6,550 bases of DNA from an uncultured Lachnospiraceae bacterium (lineage in GTDB: Bacteria > Bacillota > Clostridia > Lachnospirales > Lachnospiraceae), in the NCBI GenBank assembly GCA_947175305.1, contig CAMWMO010000092.1, forward strand, positions 1 through 6,550. The letters are read 5' to 3'. This document shows positions 1 to 6,550 of the stretch, piece after piece. Both the position numbers and the translations under genes were made by a program. The notes below the pieces were generated by a model. It did not search any database. It saw nothing but the letters and a program-made list of their open reading frames with translations, and was not told the DNA's origin. Every line of letters begins with the position of its first letter. Within the stretch, counting starts at the first letter, position 1.

Positions 1-2531
1 GCGATTATCAGGAGACGGAGCAGTTTCGCTATATCATTGAGGAGCGGCTCAATTCACTTCTGGGGGTTGCCACAGGCGGCAACGCTTGGTACACGGGAGC
101 TAATTCCGGTGTGTATATCCAGAACGGCTATGACGGCGGCTTTATGGAGTGGCTGGACAAAAGTATGAATGCGGCGAATGTGGAGGCAGAGGCGAGCGAA
201 GCAGCGGAAGTGGCGACCACGGTGGTGCAGGAGAGCGCGGACGCGGCGAATGTGGCGCAGGGTGCCTATTTTGAGGAGTCATCGTACTACGATATCGATG
301 ACTATGAGGATCATCTGCGGGAGAGTAAGGAACATCTGCTGCAGGAAATGGGGCTTCCTTACGACAACGAGGCTGCCATGGAATCCTATCTGCTGGAACT
401 GGCTGAACTGTATGGGGATGATTTTGCCAATGCTGTCGGAAACGGGTATTATGGGAGTGATCGGGGCATTTATTTTGACGAGGAAGGCAATGTGGATAAG
501 GAGAAGACCCTGGAGGCCTATCTGTATAATATGGGTCAGGATCAGAACCTTCTCTATGCCATCGTCAGCCAGGGAGAGCTTCAGTATACGAATATCGAGG
601 GGCTGGCGGAGCAGACCAAAACAGCCTGGAATGGTGCAGATTTTGCGCAGGCGCTCCCTGACGGGGAGTACAATTTTCTTCTCTGGTACAACAGGGAGGG
701 AGATGGTAAAGTGCAGATCGCCAAAGACGGCCGACAGGTGGACGTTTACGGGGACGGTGTCTACCGGACAAGGAACGACTGGCGGGTGCCGGGCTATGCC
801 AATTTTAAGCTGGGTGATCCGGCAAAGGAAGCTGTGATCTTTCTGGCGGCGGCGAAGACGCCTGAGCTCTATATGGTGGGCAGCTATGAGGGCAACGGAA
901 TCAGCCAGTACGGCGGAAACCTGTATTATCTGAATGAATCGGTCAAGCTGTGGGACTGGTTGTTCCATAGAAGCTGTATGTTTTTGATAGCGGGTATTGT
1001 ACTGCTTGTGCTGTCTCTTATCCTGCGGAAAAGTCTGGGGAGTGCCATAGGAGAGTTTACGAAGATTCTGGGGAAGATTCCCCTTGTCCTGAAGGTTGTG
1101 GTATTTCTGATCCTGGCGGCCTTTACGATTCTGCCGGGTGGGGAAGCTTTCGGGCGAATCCACTGGTGTGCGGAGCGTCAGCTTTTTCTGGACAGTGATT
1201 ATGCTTTCCTGTTAAATCATATGAGGATGGCGGCGAGCTGCCTGACGGTCTGGCTCTGGCTTGCGTTTGCGGCGGTTCTGGACGGCAGAGCGAATGTAAA
1301 GCGGCAGAGACAGGAGATGTTTAAGCGGCGGCAGATGCGGGAGCTGAAATATCCGGTGCAGAAACGGCTGGTGAAGAGAGAGCGGAAGCGACTGTTTGCG
1401 GATGGAGGTGTGATCCTTGTGGCGGTTGCGGTCGTGCTGGCGGCCTACATGGCATGGGAGGAATATATCAGCGCATACTATGATTATTGGGAATGGTACG
1501 AGGACGGCAGGATCTTCGGTTTCAGAGGGTTGGGCGGATTGATTGTAATGGCAGCCTTCGCGGTGCTCGGCACCCTGCTGCTGTTTGTCGGGAGCGATTT
1601 TTTGCGGCTTCGGAAGAGCAGACGGCTGGCGGAGGATATCGGGGCGCTCTCGGACCGGATCGGGGCGGTGCGAGAGGGAAAGCTGACCGACGATCTGCGG
1701 CTCCCGGAGGACTCGGATCTGCGGGAGGCGGCGGAAAACCTGAACGAGATCAGGATAGGGCTGGAGACGGCGCTGGCGGAGCAGATCAAGAGCGAGCGGA
1801 TGAAGGTGGATCTGGTGACCAATGTGTCACATGATATCAAGACGCCGCTCACCTCCATCATCAGCTATGTGGAGCTTTTGCGGCAGGAACAGGATCTGCC
1901 GCAGCATGTGAAGGAGTATATTCAGATCTTAGGGGAAAAGTCGGAGCGGCTTCGCAGCATCGTGCAGGATGTCTTCGAGGTGAGCAAGGCCACCTCCGGG
2001 CAGCTGCCGATGCAGACGGAGCTTCTGGATATGGGTAAGCTTTTGCGGCAGACGCTGGCGGATATGAATGGACAGATCGAGGAGAGTTCTCTGATCATGA
2101 GAGCGGCCATTCCGCAGACGCCGGTATTTGTGCAGGCTGACGGACAGAGACTCTACCGGGTGTTCCAGAATCTGCTTCAGAACGCTCTGCGCTATTCTCT
2201 GGAGGGTTCAAGGATCTATCTGACTCTGGAGACCAGGGAGAAAGAAGCGGTGGTGCAGATCAAGAACACCTCCAGCGTGGAGCTTGCAGACAACAAGGAC
2301 TTTACAGAGCGTTTCGTGCGGGGGGATGACAGCCGCACCGACGGCGGCAGCGGCCTGGGACTCTCCATTGCGAAGAGCTTTACAGAGGCTTGCGGCGGGA
2401 GCTTTCTGGTGGAGACCAATGCGGATCTGTTTACGGTGACGGTTTCCTTTCCGGAAAGCAGCCGGGAAATGGCGGTGCATGAGGAAAATGCTGAGGAAGA
2501 TGCAGAAGAAAGAGAAGACATATTAGAGTAA
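1..2531 (+). CDS. Membrane sensor histidine kinase, 5' end missing
   Basis: Partial gene: the frame is open from base 3 to the TAA at 2529-2531 (842 residues, numbered here from base 3), so the GTG at 111 is probably internal. Residues 1 to about 318 form an acidic, aromatic-rich domain I do not recognise, inferred to lie outside the cell. Five hydrophobic segments follow at about 320-341, 359-377, 406-427, 463-483 and 508-533. The very basic loop at 428-462 fits the cytoplasmic side, and the topology then predicts one more membrane anchor upstream. A HAMP-like linker leads to HisKA (NVSHDIKTP, phospho-acceptor His610) and an ATPase domain with an N box (Asn727) and G2 box GSGLGLS at 782-788. 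The usual DxGxG G1 box is replaced by IKNTS near 753. The F-box-like stretch ERFVRGDDSR is kept. The protein ends in an acidic tail. It should autophosphorylate in response to an unknown signal and pass phosphate to a response regulator, which is not in this window. The kinase call is firm; the signal is unknown. Confidence 0.93.
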   Translation, partial: DYQETEQFRYIIEERLNSLLGVATGGNAWYTGANSGVYIQNGYDGGFMEWLDKSMNAANVEAEASEAAEVATTVVQESADAANVAQGAYFEESSYYDIDDYEDHLRESKEHLLQEMGLPYDNEAAMESYLLELAELYGDDFANAVGNGYYGSDRGIYFDEEGNVDKEKTLEAYLYNMGQDQNLLYAIVSQGELQYTNIEGLAEQTKTAWNGADFAQALPDGEYNFLLWYNREGDGKVQIAKDGRQVDVYGDGVYRTRNDWRVPGYANFKLGDPAKEAVIFLAAAKTPELYMVGSYEGNGISQYGGNLYYLNESVKLWDWLFHRSCMFLIAGIVLLVLSLILRKSLGSAIGEFTKILGKIPLVLKVVVFLILAAFTILPGGEAFGRIHWCAERQLFLDSDYAFLLNHMRMAASCLTVWLWLAFAAVLDGRANVKRQRQEMFKRRQMRELKYPVQKRLVKRERKRLFADGGVILVAVAVVLAAYMAWEEYISAYYDYWEWYEDGRIFGFRGLGGLIVMAAFAVLGTLLLFVGSDFLRLRKSRRLAEDIGALSDRIGAVREGKLTDDLRLPEDSDLREAAENLNEIRIGLETALAEQIKSERMKVDLVTNVSHDIKTPLTSIISYVELLRQEQDLPQHVKEYIQILGEKSERLRSIVQDVFEVSKATSGQLPMQTELLDMGKLLRQTLADMNGQIEESSLIMRAAIPQTPVFVQADGQRLYRVFQNLLQNALRYSLEGSRIYLTLETREKEAVVQIKNTSSVELADNKDFTERFVRGDDSRTDGGSGLGLSIAKSFTEACGGSFLVETNADLFTVTVSFPESSREMAVHEENAEEDAEEREDILE

Positions 2532-2535
2532 AAAT

Positions 2536-2562
2536 AGACAGGAGCCCTTACGGTTCCTGTCT
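2536..2562 (-). terminator. Hairpin terminator shared by two convergent genes
   Basis: Bases 2536-2546 and 2552-2562 form an 11-bp stem with one G-U type pair and a 5-base loop (2547-2551). Read on the minus strand the stem is followed by one A and then five T (2534-2530), a reasonable intrinsic terminator for the DegV-fusion gene. Read on the plus strand only a short TTT run follows, so termination of the plus-strand kinase gene is weaker but possible. The minus-strand gene's stop codon (2550-2548) begins in the loop and its last base reaches the end of the loop region, and its last codons form one arm of the stem. The hairpin is seen directly; terminator function is inferred. Confidence 0.75.
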
Positions 2563-5241
2563 TTCCAATTTAGTGAACATCAGTCCGAAGGTGCCGATGC
2601 CGCAGTTGCTGGAAACGGTGGCTGACGCCTTCTGCAGGACGATCTTGTCAAATTTGATATACTGTTCCACCAATGCCAGAACCTCGTCAATCTGCTTCAC
2701 ACTGCAGCCCGCATAGGTGACGAAGAGAAGCCTTGAGTCGATGGTCTTGGGGTGCTTAAACAGTGTTTTCACATACTGTCTGTTCATGTGGTGTACATTA
2801 CCGGTCGCGATCTGCCACAGCTTTAATTTGTTTTTAGACATGGACAGGATCGGATGCAGGTTTAACGCGCTGCAGAGCTTGTGGACGCCGCCGCCGACTT
2901 TGCCGTTGCGATAGAGAGTGGCGGTACTCGGCACCAGAAAGTTGGAAAAAATCCGTTCCTTGTGGCTTTCGAGAGCTTGGCAGATCTCCTCCACGCTCTT
3001 GCCCTCCTCCGCCAGCATTGCCGCGTAGAGCACCATGAGGCCGTGTCCGCTACTGATATGTCCGGAGTCCACCACAGTGACATTGTCAAAGGCTTTGGCG
3101 GCCTGGGTGGCATTGGGATAAGCACCGCTCAGGTCAATGGTAGCGGTGAGATGAATAACGTGCTCCGCTTCCGTCAGCGTCTCCGCGAAGAAATACTCGT
3201 AGGCGGATGGCTCCGCCGTGGAGGAGTGGGCAGTGTTGCCCTCTGTCTGCAGATAGGCAAGCAGGCTGTCCGAGGATATCTCAAAGAGGTCACAGAAGCG
3301 GCCCTCCTTTGTATGTACATAGCAGTACATAAGGCGGATCTGGTAACGGTCTAAGAGATCCTGAGGCAGATCGCAGATGCAGTCCGCCGTGATGGCGATC
3401 TTTCGTTTTCTTGCATTGCTGATCTGGTTGAGTCCCTCCATATCCTCTGTCTCTGTGTCAGAGAAATCCATCGTGTATTCGATCAGATCGGAGGGCAGAT
3501 ATTTTAACAGGGTTGCCTCCAGAAGGGGTGCGCTGATGGGCTTTGCCATATACCCGTCGAAGCCCATGTCCTGATAGATCTGCTCTGCGCCGGTCATGAC
3601 ATTGGCGGTCAGGGCGATCACGGGAGTCTTCTGGCAGAAGCCCTTGGCCTGACTGCGCACGGCCTGCAGGGTGGCTTGTCCATCCATCTCCGGCATCATG
3701 TGATCCATCAGAATGACATGGTAGGTATTCTCCGCCGTCTTTTTCAGACATTCCTTGCCGCTCTCGGCGGTATCTACCTGCACCTTTGTCTCCCGTAAGA
3801 GCTTCGTCACTACCATCAGATTCATGGTATTGTCGTCCACCACCAGAATACGGGCGTCCGGAGCTAAAAAGCTTTGCTGATAGCGTTCTCGCTGGTTTAA
3901 TTGCTTTTGCACCGCAAAATTGATGACGCCGATGGGTCTTGCGTTGACGATGCGCTGCTGCAATTCTATGGTAAAGACAGACCCCTTGTGATAAACACTG
4001 TCCACTGTGATCTTACCGCCCATCATCTCTATGAGCTGTTTGGAGATGGAAAGGCCAAGTCCCGTGCCTTCGATGTTGCGGTTGTCCGACTCATCCACCC
4101 GCTTGAAGGAGCTGAAGAGATCCTCCAGGCTTTCCTTGCGGATGCCCATGCCGGTATCCTCCACGGAAATGCGCAGGAGAATTTGGTCGGCGCCCAGGCG
4201 TTCTCCCTTGGCGCTCAGTGTGACGGAGCCGGAGCTTGTATATTTGACCGCATTGGTCAACATATTGGTGACCACCTGTTTGATCCGAACCTCGTCGCCG
4301 TAGAGCATGGAGGGGATCTCAGGATCGATGGCCACCTTGAATTCCAGATCCTTCTGGTGCGCCCGGACCCAGATCAGATTCACCAGGTCACTGAACATGG
4401 AGCTGATCTCATACTGAGACGGCACGATCTCCATTTTGCCGGATTCCAGCTTGGAGAGATCCAGAATGTCGTTTATGGTGGTGAGCAGCATTTTGCTGGC
4501 GTTTTGTATATTGATGGCGTTTTCCGCGATCTCGTCGGAGATATCCTCCCGGAGGATCATCTCGTTTAACCCGATGATGGTGTTGATGGGGGTGCGGATC
4601 TCATGACTCATATTGGCAAAAAAGGCGTCTTTGGAGCGGGCGATCTGCTCCGTCTCCTTCCGCTGCTGCTCTGCCAGCTGTTTTTCCTGCTCGTAGGTCT
4701 TCGCCTGCATTTTTAAGAGTATACCTATAAAAAAGCTTACACAGATCAATGCGATATAGGAATCCGAAAAGCTGTAGAACCGGGTGGACTCGGGTACGAG
4801 TTCCGGGCGGTAGTAGGCCGCCAGATAGGTTCCCAAAAAGGAGAGGAGGGAAAGGGTAATGGCTAACAGAAAGGAACGTCCCTCAAATAAAAGGAAAATG
4901 TAGACTACCCCCAGTACGAGCCAGACCGGCATACCGCTCTGCGTGCCGCCGCTTGTGATAAATAGCAGCGGAAAGAAGACCATGTTGATGCCGATCGCGA
5001 GGAGCCAGGATGCCATTTTGCTGTTATGCTGCTTGAGAGTCAGCCGGATGGAAAGGCCGGAAATCACGCATATAGGCAGCAATGCATATAAAACCCTGGG
5101 ATTAGCGCCCAAAAGGACCAGAACAATGCCGATCAAGGAAGAAGCGAGCGCCAGAAGCATCACCATTCGGTTGATGAGTTCTTTAAATTCAAGCTGTCCG
5201 GGAAACAGAGTTTGAAAAAAGTGCTGAATATTTTTACGCAT
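2548..5241 (-). CDS. Hybrid histidine kinase-receiver-DegV fusion protein
   Basis: An 897-residue protein in one uninterrupted frame. Residues 25-178 hold about six hydrophobic segments, a membrane sensor region of unrecognised family. A coiled-coil stretch (179-205) leads to HisKA (ANMSHEIRTP, phospho-acceptor His213) and a complete ATPase domain: N box Asn330, G1 DTGMG at 362-366, G2 GTGLGLS at 392-398. A receiver follows at about 463-583 with acidic pair Asp469/Asp470, phospho-acceptor Asp513, Thr545 and Lys567, all expected residues present. After an acidic linker (584-612), residues 613-892 match the DegV family: CDLP near 623, a TxEPS form of the TSQPS motif at 675-679, LSGAY at 704-708, VVDSGHISSGHGL at 723-735, NLHPIL at 794-799 and GIGTFG at 881-886. 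Free-standing DegV/FakB proteins (about 280 residues) bind fatty acids; the His usual in the last motif appears as Asn879. There is no HPt domain. The ATG at 5241 begins 3 bases after the preceding gene's stop. Domain calls are firm; ligand binding and the DegV role are inference. Confidence 0.93.
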   Translation of the reverse strand: MRKNIQHFFQTLFPGQLEFKELINRMVMLLALASSLIGIVLVLLGANPRVLYALLPICVISGLSIRLTLKQHNSKMASWLLAIGINMVFFPLLFITSGGTQSGMPVWLVLGVVYIFLLFEGRSFLLAITLSLLSFLGTYLAAYYRPELVPESTRFYSFSDSYIALICVSFFIGILLKMQAKTYEQEKQLAEQQRKETEQIARSKDAFFANMSHEIRTPINTIIGLNEMILREDISDEIAENAINIQNASKMLLTTINDILDLSKLESGKMEIVPSQYEISSMFSDLVNLIWVRAHQKDLEFKVAIDPEIPSMLYGDEVRIKQVVTNMLTNAVKYTSSGSVTLSAKGERLGADQILLRISVEDTGMGIRKESLEDLFSSFKRVDESDNRNIEGTGLGLSISKQLIEMMGGKITVDSVYHKGSVFTIELQQRIVNARPIGVINFAVQKQLNQRERYQQSFLAPDARILVVDDNTMNLMVVTKLLRETKVQVDTAESGKECLKKTAENTYHVILMDHMMPEMDGQATLQAVRSQAKGFCQKTPVIALTANVMTGAEQIYQDMGFDGYMAKPISAPLLEATLLKYLPSDLIEYTMDFSDTETEDMEGLNQISNARKRKIAITADCICDLPQDLLDRYQIRLMYCYVHTKEGRFCDLFEISSDSLLAYLQTEGNTAHSSTAEPSAYEYFFAETLTEAEHVIHLTATIDLSGAYPNATQAAKAFDNVTVVDSGHISSGHGLMVLYAAMLAEEGKSVEEICQALESHKERIFSNFLVPSTATLYRNGKVGGGVHKLCSALNLHPILSMSKNKLKLWQIATGNVHHMNRQYVKTLFKHPKTIDSRLLFVTYAGCSVKQIDEVLALVEQYIKFDKIVLQKASATVSSNCGIGTFGLMFTKLERQEP
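2566..3405 (-). other. DegV/EDD-fold domain region within the fusion protein
   Basis: This part encodes residues 613-892 of the hybrid kinase. It is close to the length of a complete stand-alone DegV protein and shows the family's motifs in the right order from end to end, so it is a whole domain and not a fragment. The Thr of the TSQPS motif is retained (Thr675) and the LSG turn is intact. The second Ser of the SSxLSG stretch is Ile702, and the C-terminal His position is Asn879. The domain has no stop or frame break separating it from the receiver. Confidence 0.88.
3818..3843 (-). repeat. Receiver-coding block shared with the upstream gene (copy 1)
   Basis: These 26 bases match 6383-6408 at 25 of 26 positions. 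Both code for the VVDDN-x-MNL start of a receiver domain. A second shared block of 20 identical bases lies at 3683-3702 and 6248-6267, coding for the phospho-Asp loop HMMPEMD. The surrounding DNA is much more diverged, so this is paralogous receiver sequence held at conserved motifs and not a mobile repeat. Confidence 0.7.
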
Positions 5242-5244
5242 ACG

Positions 5245-6550
5245 TTATTTTTCCATCCTTTCCAGAACTTCGGCGGCGCCGAGAAAATCAAAATCAGCGG
5301 CCAGTTCCCGTATCTGCTGTACACTCTCTATGACAGAGGGCTTTTGCCCGGAGAACTGTTCCAGTTGATCCAGAAGCTCGGCCAGTCCCTCGCTTTCAAA
5401 AGCTGACAACCGCTCGCTGATCTGATCAAGCAGTTCTTCCGGGATCGATCCGTCGTTGTCTGCAGTTTCGGCAGGATAGGCCTCATCCCGCGGTGCGGCA
5501 TCCTGTTGCTGAAGTTCAATCTTATCCTTTGAGGATGTCTCGTTCGCCTTATTGGCAGCGTCAGGGTAGACAAACAGATTATCGTCCAGAGCCTCCAGAA
5601 GCTTATCATGGTTTTCCATCATGGCCTCATGGTGCGCTAAGATGTAGTCGATCCGGTTTTCCTTGCCGGCCATCTCCAGCTCTCTGGCCATCTCTGACAG
5701 TTCGCCGGCGCCGACAGATTTGGCGTTGCCTTTCAGGGCATGGACGGAGATAACGTAATTTTTCCAGTCATGCTCCTTAAAGAAATGGGTCAGATGATCC
5801 CTGCGCTTTTGTCCCTCGGAATGGAAGATGGAGATGATCTCCTTAAAGCCCTCCTCGTCGCCGCAGTAGGCAATGGCCTGTTCCAAGCTGACGCCTGCGC
5901 GGGACAGCTTTTGCTTTGCCTTGGAGATAACAGTTTTATCCGTCGGGTCAGTCATTTCGGAAGAGGCGGGGACAGGAGCCTGGGTTTCCGATACAGGCGT
6001 TCTGGCGATGGTCTGTGCGGCGGCATCGTCCTCATCCACGATGATCTGCATCTGGGAAGGGATATAGCGGCGCAGGATGCGCTCTAATACGCTGAGTTCT
6101 ATAGGCTTGGCGATAAAGTCGTTGAAGCCTTCCGCCATGAACATTTCCCTGGCGCCGCCGATGGCGTTGGCGGTGAAGGCGATAACGGGAAGCGACTGGT
6201 AGTAAAGGCCGGGCTTTTGTCTGATCTTATGCAGTGTCTCCACACCGTCCATCTCCGGCATCATGTGGTCTAAGAAAACGCAGTCAAATTCCGGCGTGTT
6301 CAGCTTTTCCAGAGCTTCCTGTCCGCTGCTTGCCATGATCACCTTAAGCTGGTAGGGCAAAAGAAGTCTGGCCATGACCTTTAGATTCATGGCATTGTCG
6401 TCCACCACAAGCACCTTGGCCTGGGGGGCAATAAATTTATTATGTAAACTAATATGCTGTTCCTCGCCTATCAGAAGTTTCTGACCGTTGAAGACCGCGG
6501 CGATGGACAGTATGGTGAAAGGCTTATAGATGCGCAGCATATTGCCCTGC
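5245..6550 (-). CDS. Hybrid histidine kinase, C-terminal part: receiver plus HPt
   Basis: Partial gene: the frame is open through base 6550 to the TAA at 5247-5245. Residues are numbered from the ATG at 6540, which is probably internal. Residues 3-18 carry a YKPF motif and helix that look like the end of a receiver-like domain, as in Clostridial hybrid kinases where a degenerate receiver lies between kinase and true receiver; the kinase itself would be beyond the window. A complete receiver spans about 41-160 (Asp47/Asp48, phospho-acceptor Asp91 in LDHMMPEMDG, Thr123, Lys145). A low-complexity linker (165-203) leads to an HPt domain at about 205-318 with phospho-acceptor His267 in HALKG. After a polar linker, residues 366-431 form a further predicted helical module with no clear phospho-His. 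The protein should relay phosphate from kinase to Asp91 to His267 and then to a partner receiver. It lies 3 bases upstream of the DegV-fusion gene, so that receiver is a natural candidate. Domain calls are firm; the partner is inferred. Confidence 0.9.
   Translation of the reverse strand, partial: QGNMLRIYKPFTILSIAAVFNGQKLLIGEEQHISLHNKFIAPQAKVLVVDDNAMNLKVMARLLLPYQLKVIMASSGQEALEKLNTPEFDCVFLDHMMPEMDGVETLHKIRQKPGLYYQSLPVIAFTANAIGGAREMFMAEGFNDFIAKPIELSVLERILRRYIPSQMQIIVDEDDAAAQTIARTPVSETQAPVPASSEMTDPTDKTVISKAKQKLSRAGVSLEQAIAYCGDEEGFKEIISIFHSEGQKRRDHLTHFFKEHDWKNYVISVHALKGNAKSVGAGELSEMARELEMAGKENRIDYILAHHEAMMENHDKLLEALDDNLFVYPDAANKANETSSKDKIELQQQDAAPRDEAYPAETADNDGSIPEELLDQISERLSAFESEGLAELLDQLEQFSGQKPSVIESVQQIRELAADFDFLGAAEVLERMEK
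5252..5261 (-). promoter_or_regulatory. Ribosome binding site inside the end of the upstream gene
   Basis: On the minus strand, AAAGGATGGA runs from 5261 to 5252 ahead of the ATG at 5241. The nearer GGA lies 10 bases and the stronger AGGA 14 bases from the start codon. The site sits within the last codons of the upstream hybrid-kinase gene, whose TAA is only 3 bases before the ATG. This fixes the start of the DegV-fusion gene and suggests translational coupling. Confidence 0.6.
6383..6408 (-). repeat. Receiver-coding block shared with the downstream gene (copy 2)
   Basis: Partner of the block at 3818-3843, differing at one base. It codes for the acidic-pair region of the receiver in the HPt-bearing protein. 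Together with the identical 20-base blocks at 6248-6267 and 3683-3702 it indicates that the two adjacent genes carry closely related receivers. Confidence 0.7.

Noticed and set aside
111..113. GTG as start of the plus-strand kinase gene
   Set aside because: The frame stays open to the window edge with coherent protein sequence before it, and the predicted topology needs a membrane anchor further upstream.
171..255. 13-base direct repeat GCGGCGAATGTGG at 171-183 and 243-255
   Set aside because: It encodes a repeated Ala-Ala-Asn-Val in an Ala/Glu-rich stretch; likely low-complexity coding sequence and not a mobile or regulatory repeat.
279..1163. Long minus-strand reading frame opposite the plus-strand kinase
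   Set aside because: No recognisable motif, and it lies wholly antisense to a convincing coding sequence; GC-rich coding DNA commonly leaves such shadow frames.
3405..3495. Possible assembly chimera or frameshift joining the receiver and DegV parts
   Set aside because: The linker is an ordinary acidic, open-frame stretch with no stop, repeat or change in base composition, and both domains are complete.
3901..4569. 222-residue plus-strand frame opposite the kinase core of the DegV fusion
   Set aside because: It is antisense to the HisKA/ATPase-coding region with well conserved motifs, and its own translation shows no family signature.
6538..6540. ATG as start of a stand-alone receiver-HPt protein
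   Set aside because: The frame continues upstream without a stop, the following residues look like the end of a receiver-like domain, and there is no convincing ribosome binding site.
1..6550. tRNA, rRNA, CRISPR array, insertion sequence or attachment site
   Set aside because: No repeats with regular spacing, transposase-like protein, inverted terminal repeats or RNA-gene signatures were seen; almost all bases are in the three coding regions.

Overview
The window looks like chromosomal DNA of an anaerobic Gram-positive gut bacterium, most likely a Lachnospiraceae-type Clostridium. The basis is a GC content a little above half, the wording of the histidine-kinase motifs, and long hybrid kinases with stacked receiver and HPt domains, which are common in that group. 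The assignment rests on protein style only; no rRNA or other marker is present. Nearly every base is coding, and all three genes are signal-transduction proteins.

Layout. (1) Bases 1-2531, plus strand: a membrane sensor histidine kinase whose 5' end lies outside the window. It has a large outer-face domain, five visible membrane segments, and a HisKA plus ATPase core with a non-standard G1 box. (2) Bases 2536-2562: a hairpin between two convergent genes. It overlaps the 3' end of the minus-strand gene, whose stop codon begins in the loop. (3) Bases 5241-2548, minus strand: an 897-residue protein combining a six-helix membrane sensor, a complete histidine kinase, a receiver and a C-terminal DegV (fatty-acid-binding, EDD-fold) domain. 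This fusion is the most unusual item here. (4) Bases 6550-5245, minus strand: the C-terminal part of another hybrid kinase, with the tail of a likely degenerate receiver, a complete receiver, an HPt domain and an extra helical module. Its 5' end is outside the window.

How they may work together. The two minus-strand genes are separated by 3 bases, so they are almost certainly co-transcribed and probably translationally coupled. The upstream protein carries the only HPt in the window. The downstream one has a kinase and receiver but no HPt, with a DegV domain where an output or HPt domain might sit. A plausible inference is one membrane-linked phosphorelay in which a lipid-binding domain acts as ligand sensor or output. 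Nothing in the window shows which molecule is bound or what the final target is, and no DNA-binding output domain is encoded here. The plus-strand kinase is probably a separate two-component system whose regulator would lie upstream.
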